A DNA stretch of 64,000 nt from Polynucleobacter sp. UK-FUSCHL-C3 (GTDB lineage Bacteria > Pseudomonadota > Gammaproteobacteria > Burkholderiales > Burkholderiaceae): contig NZ_CP099959.1 in assembly GCF_040409815.1 (NCBI RefSeq), positions 1,364,001-1,428,000 on the forward strand, written 5' to 3'. Positions within the stretch are counted from its first letter, which is position 1. Each line of letters opens with the position of its first letter. Position numbers and translations under genes: made by a program. Shown here in pieces: positions 36,863 to 46,342 of the stretch. The notes beneath the pieces are model-generated. The model saw only the letters and a list, made by a program, of their open reading frames with translations, made no database searches and was not told the origin of the DNA.

Positions 36863-37174
36863 TTAAAACGCGCTGGACTTTAGTAATTTTTGGCGTCGGT
36901 CAAATGCTTTCTTTAATGCTGCATTTGGCTTGGCGGGCTCCATCAAAGCATTCACAAAACGTGTTTGGTTCTCTTGGTTTAGGCGAATAATTTCTGACTG
37001 CTCTATCGCTGCAACGGCAGCCTCTTGGACAGCAGAAACAATAAAGTCAGTCATAGTACGTCCCTGTAGCTCTGCGGCACGCTTTAGTAGGGCATGCAAA
37101 TCATTGCTAATGCGCGCCTCGAGGCGAGCAACGGATGGAGCGGGTATAGAAGCAAGAGTGCGGGTGCTTGGCAT
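36863..37174 (-). CDS. tacA: TacA-like DUF1778 antitoxin
   Basis: About 103 residues with a ribbon-helix-helix domain (VARLEARISNDLHALLKRAAELQGRTMTDFIVSAVQEAA) of the DUF1778 family and a C-terminal toxin-binding tail. The start at 37174 (MPSTRTLASIP) is preferred because the 23-base operator palindrome ends eight bases upstream. A longer frame to 37234 would translate through the operator. Confidence 0.88.
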   Translation of the reverse strand: MPSTRTLASIPAPSVARLEARISNDLHALLKRAAELQGRTMTDFIVSAVQEAAVAAIEQSEIIRLNQENQTRFVNALMEPAKPNAALKKAFDRRQKLLKSSAF

Positions 37175-37181
37175 TCGTAAA

Positions 37182-37204
37182 TTATACGGCACTTTGCCGT
37201 ATAA
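37182..37204. promoter_or_regulatory. Operator of the TacAT module
   Basis: TTATACGGCA (37182-37191) and TGCCGTATAA (37195-37204) form a perfect inverted repeat around CTT, directly upstream of tacA. The TATA arms could serve as -10 boxes on both strands. It lies only 43 bases before prfC, so binding may affect prfC as well. Confidence 0.75.
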
Positions 37205-37246
37205 TGAGCGATTCTTTTTTGCTGTCTTGTCCATTCATTCTGTAGG

Positions 37247-38887
37247 TTGTTTATCAATAATTCTTCCAACCCATCCCCAAATGATTCGGTCCTTGCCGAA
37301 GTCGCCCGGCGTCGTAGTTTTGCCATCATCTCGCACCCTGACGCAGGTAAGACTACGCTCACGGAGAAGCTTCTCCTCTATGCAGGTGCCATTCAGATTG
37401 CGGGGAGTGTAAAGGCTCGTAAAGCCAGCCGTCACGCAACCTCGGATTGGATGGAGATTGAAAAGCAACGTGGTATCTCGGTAGCGAGCTCTGTCATGCA
37501 GATGGAGTATCGCGATGCGATTATTAACTTGCTAGATACCCCTGGTCACCAAGATTTTTCAGAGGACACCTATCGGGTATTAACGGCGGTTGATTCCGCC
37601 TTAATGGTTATCGATGCGGCCAATGGTGTGGAGCCACAAACCCGTCGCTTAATAGATGTATGTCGTGCTCGGCATACGCCACTAGTCACCTTTATTAACA
37701 AGATGGATCGTGAGGTTAAAAGACCTCTTGATTTGATGGATGAGATTGAAACTGCACTAGGGATGTCGGTAGTACCTTTTACCTGGCCAGTGGGCATGGG
37801 TAAATCCTTTGCGGGTGTGATTGATATCGTCAATCATCAGATGCGCCTCTTTAAGGCAGGTGAAGATCGTGTGACCGAAGACTCCAATACGGTCCTTGCT
37901 TTGGATGACCCATCCCTTAAAGAACGTTTTGGGAGCGCTTTTGAAGAGGCTCTTGCCGAAGTAGATTTAGTTAAAAACGCCATGCCCGCCTTTGATCGGA
38001 ATGAGTTCTTGGCGGGTCGTCAATCGCCAGTATTTTTTGGCTCAGCCATTAATAACTTTGGGGTGCGTGAGATCTTAAATACTTTGGTCGACCTTGCCCC
38101 CGCGCCTGGATCGCGCCATGCGATTCAGCGTGAGGTCAAGCCCGATGAGAAAAAATGCTCAGCCGTAGTCTTTAAGATCCAAGCCAATATGGATCCGGCG
38201 CACCGTGATCGTGTAGCCTTCTTGCGGATTTGTTCAGGTCATTTTCAGCGCGGTATGAAGTTAAAGATTGTGCGCAATGGTAAAGAGATCCGCACCAATA
38301 ATGCCCTTTCCTTTCTATCACAGCGGCGTGATATTTTGGATGAGGCCTTCCCTGGCGACATTATTGGCTTACCCAATCATGGACTCTTGCATTTAGGTGA
38401 CACTCTGACCGAAGGTGAGTCTTTGCAATTTACCGGTCTACCCTTTTTTGCTCCCGAGATCTTTCGCATGGTCGAGGCCGCTGACCCCATGCGCAATAAA
38501 CAATTACGTACAGGTCTTTTACAACTTGGTGAAGAAGGTGCTATTCAGGTCTTCAGGCCGCTTACAGGTGGAACGATGCTCTTAGGGGCTTTTGGGCAAT
38601 TGCAATTCGAGGTAGTTGCCCATCGACTACAAACTGAATATGGTGCGGAGGTGCGACTGCTACCCGCGCGTTACAACATGGCGCGCTGGGTGAGCTCCGA
38701 TGATCCAGTTGCCCTAAAAAAGTTTATTACCGAGAACAGTCACCGAATGGCTGAGGATGTGGTGGGTGCATCGGTATTTCTGGCGGCACATAAATCTGAG
38801 CTCGATGTTGCCAAGCAGCGCTGGGAAATGATTGAATTTCATGCGCTGCGTGAGCATGCGGGCCTGATTTATCAGACAGAGATGTAA
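37247..38887 (+). CDS. prfC: Peptide chain release factor 3
   Basis: RF3 is the GTPase that releases RF1/RF2 from the ribosome after termination. 546 residues, slightly longer than the usual length. G1 motif AIISHPDAGKTTLTEK, switch II LDTPGHQDFSEDTYR, NKMD in FINKMDRE, followed by elongation-factor-like domains. The start is TTG 37247; no other in-frame start lies between it and the conserved GTPase core, and the upstream ribosome-binding site is weak. It is divergent from the TacAT module. Confidence 0.93.
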   Translation: MFINNSSNPSPNDSVLAEVARRRSFAIISHPDAGKTTLTEKLLLYAGAIQIAGSVKARKASRHATSDWMEIEKQRGISVASSVMQMEYRDAIINLLDTPGHQDFSEDTYRVLTAVDSALMVIDAANGVEPQTRRLIDVCRARHTPLVTFINKMDREVKRPLDLMDEIETALGMSVVPFTWPVGMGKSFAGVIDIVNHQMRLFKAGEDRVTEDSNTVLALDDPSLKERFGSAFEEALAEVDLVKNAMPAFDRNEFLAGRQSPVFFGSAINNFGVREILNTLVDLAPAPGSRHAIQREVKPDEKKCSAVVFKIQANMDPAHRDRVAFLRICSGHFQRGMKLKIVRNGKEIRTNNALSFLSQRRDILDEAFPGDIIGLPNHGLLHLGDTLTEGESLQFTGLPFFAPEIFRMVEAADPMRNKQLRTGLLQLGEEGAIQVFRPLTGGTMLLGAFGQLQFEVVAHRLQTEYGAEVRLLPARYNMARWVSSDDPVALKKFITENSHRMAEDVVGASVFLAAHKSELDVAKQRWEMIEFHALREHAGLIYQTEM

Positions 38888-38889
38888 CG

Positions 38890-39534
38890 ATGTCTAATAC
38901 GCGCATTTGTTTTGTCCGTCATGGTGAGACCAACTGGAACGCAGAGCGGCGGATGCAAGGTCATATTGATATTCCACTCAATGCCAACGGTATTTCTCAG
39001 GCCGAGCGTCTTGCTAACGCCCTTATACGAGTTAAGCACTCCTTTGATGTCATTTACTCGAGTGATTTAGAAAGAGCCTTGCATACAGCCAATGCTGTGG
39101 CTAGAGCACTATCTTTGGATGTACAAATTACTCCACGACTGCGAGAGCGCAATGTCGGCAAATTGCAAGGACTCCTATTAGCAGAGGCCCCTGTTTTGCT
39201 GCCAGAGATTTGGCAAAGGCATATTGCTCGTGAGCTCGATCATGATTTAGGGGGCGGCGAGAGCATTCGTACTTTTCATCAACGGATGCAAGACATTCTT
39301 GAATTATTTTTGAATGAGCATCGTGGGCAATCAGTCTTAGCAGTGAGTCACGGCGGCTCACTCGATATGATCTACCGCATCGTCACCCAGCAAGCTTTAG
39401 ATGCTGAGCGCGTTGCCGTGGTACCCAATACCTCACTCAATTGGATTACACACGATGGTTCTACCTGGAGCGTTGAATGCTGGGCGGATACTAGCCACCT
39501 GAGCGAGAGTGCTCTGGATGATATTGAGATCTAA
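38890..39534 (+). CDS. Histidine phosphatase-family protein (phosphoglycerate mutase-like)
   Basis: A 214-residue member of the histidine phosphatase superfamily. The catalytic motif FVRHGETNWN is near the N-terminus, YSSDLERALHTA and LRERNVGKLQG follow, and VSHGGSLDMI contains the second histidine. The substrate could be a small phosphate ester such as alpha-ribazole phosphate or phosphoglycerate; it cannot be told from sequence. It starts two bases after prfC. Confidence 0.9.
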   Translation: MSNTRICFVRHGETNWNAERRMQGHIDIPLNANGISQAERLANALIRVKHSFDVIYSSDLERALHTANAVARALSLDVQITPRLRERNVGKLQGLLLAEAPVLLPEIWQRHIARELDHDLGGGESIRTFHQRMQDILELFLNEHRGQSVLAVSHGGSLDMIYRIVTQQALDAERVAVVPNTSLNWITHDGSTWSVECWADTSHLSESALDDIEI

Positions 39535-41156
39535 TCTTGATGCTGGGTGGCTAGCAAATCTAAAGCAATAGCCTCAGCTACTTTAATACCATCAATCCCA
39601 GCAGACATAATGCCGCCAGCATAGCCTGCGCCCTCGCCCGCTGGGTACAGTCCTTGCGTATTAATACTTTGGTAATTTGGTCCACGTTTAATTTGCAAGG
39701 GTGATGAGGTACGGGTTTCTACTCCCGTTAAGACCGCATCGTGCATTGAGAATCCTTTGATTTTCTTCTCAAAGGCAGGGATGGCCTCACGTATCGCCTC
39801 AATGGCATAGGCAGGCAAACTCTCTGCCAAATCGGTAAGATGCACACCGGGTTTATAGGAGGGTATTACTGAGCCAAACTCGGTCGAGGTCTTGCCTTGT
39901 AAAAAATCACCGACGAGCTGTCCAGGCGCCTCGTAATTTGAGCCACCTAATGTGAATGCTTTGGATTCGATCTGCCGTTGAAACTCGATCCCAGCAAGCG
40001 GTCCTCCGGGGAAGTCGTCTGGCGTAATTCCCACCACAATTCCGGCATTGGCATTGCGCTCGTTGCGGGAGTATTGGCTCATGCCATTGGTCACCACGCG
40101 ATTAGACTCCGAGGTGGCAGCTACCACCGTTCCTCCGGGGCACATGCAAAAACTATAGACCGAACGCCCATTTTTGGCGTGATGCACTAGCTTGTAATCA
40201 GCCGCCCCAATGAGAGGGTTACCCGCATGCGGCCCTAAACGGGTGCGATCAATTAAAGACTGTGGATGCTCAATCCGAAAGCCTACTGAAAAGGGCTTCG
40301 CTTCCATATACACACCGGCATCATGCAAGGTTGCAAAGGTATCCCGGGCACTATGGCCTAAGGCAAGTACCACATGATCGGCCTCTAAAAAATCGCCGCT
40401 CTCCAAATGAATGCCTTGAAGTACATGATTGGAAATCTCAAAGCCCGTGACCTTTTGGCCAAAGCGTACTTCACCACCTAACTCAATAATCTCCTTGCGC
40501 ATTTTTTCGACAACCCCCACTAAACGAAAGGTACCAATATGCGGTTTAGAAACATACAGAATCTCTTCGGGGGCGCCTGCTTTAACAAACTCCTGCAAGA
40601 CTTTGCGACCATGAAACTTTGGGTCTTTCACCTGACTCCATAATTTGCCGTCGGAGAAGGTCCCCGCTCCACCCTCACCAAATTGCACATTGGACTCTGG
40701 GTTCAGAATCTTCTTGCGCCACAGGCCCCAGGTATCTTGAGTGCGCTCGCGCACGGGCTTGCCGCGTTCCAAAACAATCGGCTTGAGTCCCATTTGCGCC
40801 AAGGTCAACGCAGCAAAGATTCCGCAGGGGCCAAAACCAATTACCACAGGTCGTAGCGCACTTTGCGGTTTGATATGGGAATCAAAATGGGCAACAAAGT
40901 GATAGCGCGTATCGGGTGATAGGCGAATTTGGGGATCGTGTGCCAAACGTTTTAATACAGCTTCTTCATCTTTGACCGAAAGATCCAAGATATAGATAAA
41001 GCTGAGGACATTGTTCTTGCGCGCATCATAGCTTCGCTTAAAGACCTCATACCGAATCAGATCCTTTGCAAGAATTGCTAATTTTTTACAAATAGCGACC
41101 TCAAGGTCCTCAGGGGCATGGTCAATCGGCAGGCGAAGTTCGGTCAAACGGATCAT
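39531..41156 (-). CDS. COG2509-type FAD-dependent oxidoreductase
   Basis: About 541 residues. The FAD-binding motif PVVIGFGPCGIFAALTLAQMGL begins at about residue 120 after an N-terminal domain (MIRLTELRLPIDHAPEDLE), a layout seen in uncharacterised flavoproteins of COG2509. The C-terminus GLYPAGEGAGYAGGIMSAGIDGIKVAEAI is also typical. The start at 41156 is chosen by family-like N-terminus. The stop overlaps the phosphatase gene end by four bases. Function unknown. Confidence 0.87.
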   Translation of the reverse strand: MIRLTELRLPIDHAPEDLEVAICKKLAILAKDLIRYEVFKRSYDARKNNVLSFIYILDLSVKDEEAVLKRLAHDPQIRLSPDTRYHFVAHFDSHIKPQSALRPVVIGFGPCGIFAALTLAQMGLKPIVLERGKPVRERTQDTWGLWRKKILNPESNVQFGEGGAGTFSDGKLWSQVKDPKFHGRKVLQEFVKAGAPEEILYVSKPHIGTFRLVGVVEKMRKEIIELGGEVRFGQKVTGFEISNHVLQGIHLESGDFLEADHVVLALGHSARDTFATLHDAGVYMEAKPFSVGFRIEHPQSLIDRTRLGPHAGNPLIGAADYKLVHHAKNGRSVYSFCMCPGGTVVAATSESNRVVTNGMSQYSRNERNANAGIVVGITPDDFPGGPLAGIEFQRQIESKAFTLGGSNYEAPGQLVGDFLQGKTSTEFGSVIPSYKPGVHLTDLAESLPAYAIEAIREAIPAFEKKIKGFSMHDAVLTGVETRTSSPLQIKRGPNYQSINTQGLYPAGEGAGYAGGIMSAGIDGIKVAEAIALDLLATQHQD

Positions 41157-41190
41157 AGGGTGTAACGATAGCAGTTTATGATCGACTTCT

Positions 41191-41619
41191 ATGGGGCGCC
41201 CTACTATCTCTGTCAACATTCTGCCTTGGGAGCAAGCGCAATCTCAGGCTTACCCCATTCGACTTGCGGTCTTCATCAAAGAGCAAGGCGTTCCAGAAGA
41301 ATTGGAGCTTGATGAGGAGGACCCACTTGCCTGGCATGCTATTGCAAAACTCGACGGGCAAGCAATTGGTACCGCACGCTTACAAAAAGATGGAAAGATT
41401 GGCCGGATGGCAGTAACCCGCACATGCCGTCGGCAAGGTGCTGCCAGCTCTCTATTAAATGCCCTCATAGACTTTGGTCGCCAACAGGGAATCCGGCAGT
41501 TTTATCTATATGCCCAGATGGAGGCCATTGCGTTTTATGAAAACTTTGGTTTTACAGCAAGCGGTCCAATTTTTAGGGAAGCTGGTATCGCGCATCAGGC
41601 AATGACCAAAACGATTTAG
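41191..41619 (+). CDS. GNAT-family N-acetyltransferase
   Basis: A 142-residue acetyltransferase of the ElaA/YjcF-like type. AYPIRLAVFIKEQGVPEELELDEEDPLAWHAIA is typical, the acetyl-CoA loop is RMAVTRTCRRQGAASSLLNAL, and AIAFYENFGF follows. Divergent from the flavoprotein gene. The substrate is unknown. Confidence 0.88.
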   Translation: MGRPTISVNILPWEQAQSQAYPIRLAVFIKEQGVPEELELDEEDPLAWHAIAKLDGQAIGTARLQKDGKIGRMAVTRTCRRQGAASSLLNALIDFGRQQGIRQFYLYAQMEAIAFYENFGFTASGPIFREAGIAHQAMTKTI

Positions 41620-41777
41620 TAATACTTTTTGATCTCATCATCGTTAGAACGAAACCACGCTTGGCAAAACAGAACAAGAAACCCGATGGCAAAGTAAATA
41701 ACATTTTGGGTGGTCACATAGGCAATGATCCCACCAATAGTTGAAAAGACACCCAGCAGACTCCAAAATATGTTCAT
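41616..41777 (-). CDS. Small 53-residue membrane protein
   Basis: A frame of 53 codons, starting MNIFWSLLGVFSTIGG and ending FRSNDDEIKKYY. It has two hydrophobic spans (about 4-22 and 25-42) and a charged tail, which supports a real small membrane protein. GAGAG lies a few bases before the ATG. It overlaps the end of the acetyltransferase gene by four bases on the other strand. No family recognised. Confidence 0.7.
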   Translation of the reverse strand: MNIFWSLLGVFSTIGGIIAYVTTQNVIYFAIGFLVLFCQAWFRSNDDEIKKYY

Positions 41778-41882
41778 ATAAACTCTCGGCAATTTGTATT
41801 TATCTATTTTTTCATGGAAAGTAGATCATATGATCACTTAACGTAAAATGATTATCTCAATTTTAACCATTAGTAGCATATC

Positions 41883-42290
41883 GTGAATAAAGTTCTGCTA
41901 AGCCTACTTTTCTTTCTATTGGTGCAACCCGCCTATGCTAAGTGGGTTTTGATTTCCAAAGATGGGCAAGGGAATTCTTATTTTTACGAAGATACTAAGG
42001 TGGTTCTAAATCCTGGGGCCGAACAAGTGAGCGCTTGGCAAATGATTAGTTATGAAGAAAGAATGAGCGCTCCCAACGGCGAGTCAATCTATTCTGTGAT
42101 CCAAGATATCTCGTATTTTTGCCGACCTGGTTACGAAAGCTATAAGCAGTTTTATATCGGTTACTACTCAGGTAGCAATGGTGGTGGAGTCTCAGTGCAA
42201 AACGTTGATACTAGTGACTCTAACTGGGAGCGGGTCATTCCCGATACGATGAGCGAATTACTCTTTAAGTTTTTTTGCAAAAAGAATTAA
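41883..42290 (+). CDS. Secreted protein resembling surface-adhesin E
   Basis: A 135-residue exported protein with a signal peptide (MNKVLLSLLFFLLVQPAYA, cleavage after AYA). The mature part (WVLISKDGQGNSYFYEDTKV ... two late cysteines) looks like the small beta-rich domain named after Haemophilus adhesin E, common in beta-proteobacteria with no proven adhesive role there. The start codon is GTG. It converges with the next gene, sharing four bases. Confidence 0.72.
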   Translation: MNKVLLSLLFFLLVQPAYAKWVLISKDGQGNSYFYEDTKVVLNPGAEQVSAWQMISYEERMSAPNGESIYSVIQDISYFCRPGYESYKQFYIGYYSGSNGGGVSVQNVDTSDSNWERVIPDTMSELLFKFFCKKN

Positions 42291-43000
42291 TTTTTTACTG
42301 TTTCTGCACTTGCATTAGGTTGCTTAAAATACTCCGCGGGAAAGACCATCTCGACTCCCGATGCTCTTCTGAGCCAAATTTGGTTGTTATAGCGTATATA
42401 ACAAGCTCGATTGACCACTCCAAATGAGGTCTCAAAATAAGCAAATAGCCAATTAGGCTCTTCTCTGCCGTTATCCCACTTACAAGTCTCGGAGGTAATC
42501 ACGAGTCGCTCTCCGAATGCAGGCATAACACCAACAATATCGGCACGTGAAAACAGGGAGAACAATAATCCGCCCAAGAAAACGACCGCCAAGAAATAAA
42601 AAGAAGGAGTTTTATAAAACTTAGGTTTTTTATTATCGAGCTCTTGTGTGGCAAGCAATAACTTATCAAAATTTTCTTTTGCAATACTGACGTGTACTTT
42701 ATGGATTGCTTCCTCAGCACCCTCTACAGCTTGCGATTTTGAGGTCTTTGCTGTCGCACCCTCTGGATATACAAAACACTCGGCTTCTGATAAACCCAAA
42801 AATGTTGCGAGCTTCTTGGCTGCTACAAACTTAATGGCGGGCGAATAAAAACAGCTTGACTCTCCATTCTCAATTTGCTCGACATGACTTGTGGTCAGTG
42901 AGGCCATCTTTGCCAAATCAGCGGTCGACATGCCCACCCGCTCTCTTGCTCGTGCAAATTCAGCGCCTTTGATTTCAGGGATTTCGTTTGGATTTGTCAT
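42287..43000 (-). CDS. Helix-turn-helix protein with one membrane span
   Basis: About 237 residues. An XRE-type helix-turn-helix at about residues 8-65 (ARARERVGMSTADLAKMASLTTSHVEQIENGESS), a linker, one membrane helix (FYFLAVVFLGGLLFSLF) and a C-terminal extracytoplasmic domain of about 90 residues. The layout recalls RodZ-like or membrane-tethered regulators but no specific family is recognised. The start at 43000 (MTNPNEIPEIKG) is chosen over one ten codons earlier. Confidence 0.75.
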   Translation of the reverse strand: MTNPNEIPEIKGAEFARARERVGMSTADLAKMASLTTSHVEQIENGESSCFYSPAIKFVAAKKLATFLGLSEAECFVYPEGATAKTSKSQAVEGAEEAIHKVHVSIAKENFDKLLLATQELDNKKPKFYKTPSFYFLAVVFLGGLLFSLFSRADIVGVMPAFGERLVITSETCKWDNGREEPNWLFAYFETSFGVVNRACYIRYNNQIWLRRASGVEMVFPAEYFKQPNASAETVKN

Positions 43001-43111
43001 TTTTAGCAAATTAGCTCTTATTCCTACCAAATGATATCAATATGTTCATTAAGGATAAAGGGGACTTTTCTAATTAATTTTCAATGACTTAGCCCCAATA
43101 TTACTCATTTT

Positions 43112-43142
43112 TTGACAATTTCATGGGGGTTTTTCATATAAA
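43112..43142 (+). promoter_or_regulatory. Candidate promoter of the M23 peptidase gene
   Basis: TTGACA (43112-43117) and TATAAA (43137-43142) lie 32 bases before the ATG. The 19-base spacer is longer than ideal. Confidence 0.35.
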
Positions 43143-43173
43143 ATATGGCTCATTCCAACAAAAGGCTTAATTC

Positions 43174-44154
43174 ATGCAGCTGATTTGGGTTTCCGGGGCC
43201 ACCTCTAAGGTTCAAAAATTCAACATCACCCCCAAGGGCTTGATGAAGATTGGCCTTGCCATTGGTACCTTTTTTGTTCTTTGCGGTATCGGAATTCATT
43301 TCATTGGATTTAAGATGGCGCTTCAAGTCCGACCAGATCTCGCCCGAGCAATGGGTGGTGTCGTTACCTTCGAAGAGCTTGATGCTCTAGATGTTGCTTA
43401 TAAAGAGGAGTTAGAGAGACTTCAGGCTCAACTCACCAAGTCCATTGAAAAAATCTCAGAACTAAAGACTCTCAAAGATCGCTTTGCAGATGTTGCCACC
43501 CCTGCCCCAGTGAAAAGTAAATTAACTGAGAATACTGGGGGTGCCCGTGGCGGTCCTTTCAAACCATTTGTATTCAAAATTGATCCAAACAAATCCGTAG
43601 ATAAAAACTTTCATGAGACCGTCCTAAGCTCAAAAGAATTAAATTTAATCCTCACAAAAGTTAAGAATGATTGGTCTTCGCAATACGACTGGCTCAATCA
43701 ACTTCCAATCGGTATTCCAGTGGCATCACAATTTGGCTCAATGAGCAGTAATTATGGGATGCGTATTGACCCCTTTACCAAAAACTTAGCGCATCATTCA
43801 GGTATTGATTTTCAGGCAAGTCCAGGAACGGGGATCGTTGCAAGCGGTTACGGCACCATTAGCAAGGTATCTACCGACTCGATTTATGGCAAATATGTTG
43901 AGATTAGCCATAGTGATGGCTTTGTCAGTAAATACGCGCACGCTCAAAAGGTATTTGTTAAACCTGGTGAGCAAGTTTCTAAAGGGCAATTAATTGCAGA
44001 GGTTGGGTCCACCGGTCGATCAACCGGACCGCATCTTCATTATGAGATTATTCGCAATGGCAGTCATTTAAATCCTGCCCAAGTTCTGTTGATGCCAAGG
44101 CAAGCCAATTTGCCAACCAATCCTAAGCCCACTACTGCTGTTGCAAGCCAGTAA
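43174..44154 (+). CDS. M23-family peptidoglycan endopeptidase (LytM-like)
   Basis: A 326-residue membrane-anchored cell wall hydrolase. One N-terminal span (about 24-45), a coiled-coil segment (about 70-110), then the M23 domain from about residue 180. The zinc motifs are HHSGIDFQ (HxxxD) and GPHLHYEI (HxH). All metal ligands are present, so it is probably active. It faces a bactofilin gene; M23 peptidases are often neighbours and partners of bactofilins in cell shape control. Confidence 0.9.
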   Translation: MQLIWVSGATSKVQKFNITPKGLMKIGLAIGTFFVLCGIGIHFIGFKMALQVRPDLARAMGGVVTFEELDALDVAYKEELERLQAQLTKSIEKISELKTLKDRFADVATPAPVKSKLTENTGGARGGPFKPFVFKIDPNKSVDKNFHETVLSSKELNLILTKVKNDWSSQYDWLNQLPIGIPVASQFGSMSSNYGMRIDPFTKNLAHHSGIDFQASPGTGIVASGYGTISKVSTDSIYGKYVEISHSDGFVSKYAHAQKVFVKPGEQVSKGQLIAEVGSTGRSTGPHLHYEIIRNGSHLNPAQVLLMPRQANLPTNPKPTTAVASQ

Positions 44155-44165
44155 TTTAGGTTCGA

Positions 44166-44636
44166 TTACTTCCCTTTTTTTTCCTCGTTTTCCTCATCTT
44201 CGCGAGCAAATGCTTCGAAGACCTCCATTGCCTCAGGGGATACTTCTTGTGGTTCGTCTGGATCAATCCTAGACATCGTGCCGGTCAATTTAGCGCCTTG
44301 CTCCACTCCAATTTGACCGTAAATAACTTCTCCATGAATGTCTGCGCCATCATGGAGCTCTGCCCGTTCGGAGGCATAAATAGTACCGTTCACCCTGCCA
44401 GCAATAAGCGCCCTATAGGTATTGATATCGCCTTCTACCGTTGCTGTTTTTCCTAAGGCGACTGTAATATTGCTACCCGGCGGAGATTCGATATTGCCAA
44501 TTACCTTGCCGTCAATTCGAATACTTTCAAAAGCAGCAATATTTCCCCGAAATACCGTTCTTGGGCCAACGATTGTCTCAAATGACTCTACGGTAGGATC
44601 TAAAAAACGAATTGCGGAGGATTTTTTCTTAGCCAT
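44166..44636 (-). CDS. Bactofilin (first copy)
   Basis: A 156-residue polymer-forming cytoskeletal protein. The beta-helix core spans about 20-115 (VGPRTVFRGNIAAFESIRIDGKVIGNI ... AEIHGEVIYGQIGVEQGAKLTGT pattern), flanked by a basic N-terminus and an acidic C-terminal tail (EAFAREDEENEEKKGK). It is tail-to-tail with the M23 peptidase gene. A second bactofilin lies at 46343-46780. Confidence 0.88.
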   Translation of the reverse strand: MAKKKSSAIRFLDPTVESFETIVGPRTVFRGNIAAFESIRIDGKVIGNIESPPGSNITVALGKTATVEGDINTYRALIAGRVNGTIYASERAELHDGADIHGEVIYGQIGVEQGAKLTGTMSRIDPDEPQEVSPEAMEVFEAFAREDEENEEKKGK

Positions 44637-44681
44637 GGTTATTGGAGATGGTAATTCAATTAGCAGAATGATGCTTCATTA

Positions 44682-46295
44682 TTACCAAACATTAGGCTGA
44701 GCCTCATGCCATTGCTTTCCCAATCCAAGCATTTGCTCATCAAGAATGTGCTCAGCCTGATCGGATAGAAGTGATCCCGGCGGAATTTTTATTAGCTGGT
44801 CTACCAATCCCTGTAATTTGCCTTGTTGATTGCGTCGCAGAATTAAATCTTCGCTGATCTCCTGATGTGTCTTTATCCCAGCCGCTGCGCACATATCGGC
44901 AAAGGCAAGCAAGGTCTCATGGTGGAAGCGATAAACACGTTCGCTCTTATCCAACGGATTTAAGGCGCCCTGCCGTAAGCGATCCTGTGTGGCTACCCCA
45001 GTAGGACAATGATCAGTATGGCATGACCTAGATTGAATACAACCAATAGCAAACATGAAGCCTCGAGCTGAATTACACCAATCCGCACCAATCACGAGAG
45101 CTCGCATGATGTCAAAAGCGCTCACAATTTTGCCAGCAACTCCAATCCGAATCTGATCACGCAAGCCTACACCAACAAGGGAGCTGTGAACCAATCGCAA
45201 GCCATCGCGCATTGGTATTCCCATATTGTCAACAAACTCTACTGGGGCCGCTCCCGTTCCGCCCTCACTACCGTCAACCACAATAAAGTCGGGATATATC
45301 TTGCTCTCCAACATTGCCTTCACAATAGCAAACCAATCGGCAATATTACCGATGCAAAGCTTAAAGCCAACTGGTTTACCATTCGATAAGTTACGGAGTT
45401 CTTGAATAAAAAGACATAACTCTATGGGGGACTTAAAGGCAGAATGACTCGCCGGTGATACGCAGTCCTCCCCCAAAGGAACCCCGCGTGTTAGTGCTAT
45501 CTCTGGGGTTACTTTAGACGCCGGTAACACGCCCCCATGGCCAGGTTTTGCACCTTGAGATAACTTGATTTCAATCATTTTGATTTGAGGCTCTAGCGCT
45601 ACTGTTTTGAAACGCTCAGGATCAAAGCGCCCATCCTGCGTACGACAACCAAAGTAACCTGAGCCAATTTCCCAGATCAAATCACCCCCATACTTGCGGT
45701 GATAACTAGATACAGATCCCTCGCCGGTATCGTGTGCAAACCCACCTTTTTGAGCGCCTCGGTTTAAGGCCATGATGGCATTTGCTGACAAAGCGCCAAA
45801 ACTCATTGCAGAGATATTGAATAATGAAATGGCATAAGGCTGGGTACAGCGACTACCGCCAACGCTAACCCTTAAGGAATTCAGATCCGGTGCAGAAGTA
45901 GGATTGCCTTTTTGGAGAAGCACCTCTACATTAGGCTGATACATATTAGTGAGGGTTCCAAAAGGTCGCTTGTCTGATGCGCCCTTGGCGCGCTGGTAGA
46001 CCAACGCTCTTTGCGCCCTAGAAAACGGAATCTCTTCGTTATCGGATTCTAAAAAATACTGACGGATTTCTGGGCGTATGAACTCGAATAAAAACCGTAG
46101 ATGCCCAGTCAATGGGTAATTATGCAAAACGGCGTGCTGATTTTGCATCAGATCCCGAAACCCAATCCAGGAAAAGAATAGAAATAAGGCGAAGAGTAAC
46201 CAAACATGGAGGCCACCAGGGCCCATAAAGCAGTAAAGACCACTCACCACTGCGATCAAAATACTTAGCAGCCAAGGTATAAATCGCAAAGGCAT
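44682..46295 (-). CDS. FMN-binding glutamate synthase-like membrane protein
   Basis: About 537 residues. Two N-terminal membrane helices (about 5-45) precede a glutamate-synthase alpha-type FMN barrel: SFGALSANAIMALNRGAQKGGFAHDTGEGSVSSYHRKYGGDLIWEIGSGYFGCRTQDG, KPGHGGVLPASKVT, VDGSEGGTGAAPVEF, and the cysteine run GCIQSRSCHTDHCPTGVATQ for an iron-sulfur cluster. The glutaminase domain is absent, so it is a stand-alone relative of unknown substrate. The start at ATG 46295 is preferred to a TTG ten codons upstream. It sits between two bactofilin genes. Confidence 0.87.
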   Translation of the reverse strand: MPLRFIPWLLSILIAVVSGLYCFMGPGGLHVWLLFALFLFFSWIGFRDLMQNQHAVLHNYPLTGHLRFLFEFIRPEIRQYFLESDNEEIPFSRAQRALVYQRAKGASDKRPFGTLTNMYQPNVEVLLQKGNPTSAPDLNSLRVSVGGSRCTQPYAISLFNISAMSFGALSANAIMALNRGAQKGGFAHDTGEGSVSSYHRKYGGDLIWEIGSGYFGCRTQDGRFDPERFKTVALEPQIKMIEIKLSQGAKPGHGGVLPASKVTPEIALTRGVPLGEDCVSPASHSAFKSPIELCLFIQELRNLSNGKPVGFKLCIGNIADWFAIVKAMLESKIYPDFIVVDGSEGGTGAAPVEFVDNMGIPMRDGLRLVHSSLVGVGLRDQIRIGVAGKIVSAFDIMRALVIGADWCNSARGFMFAIGCIQSRSCHTDHCPTGVATQDRLRQGALNPLDKSERVYRFHHETLLAFADMCAAAGIKTHQEISEDLILRRNQQGKLQGLVDQLIKIPPGSLLSDQAEHILDEQMLGLGKQWHEAQPNVW

Positions 46296-46342
46296 GTCAG
46301 ATTTTTTTATACCGCTCTCAAACAAAATTTAGTATGAAGGGC

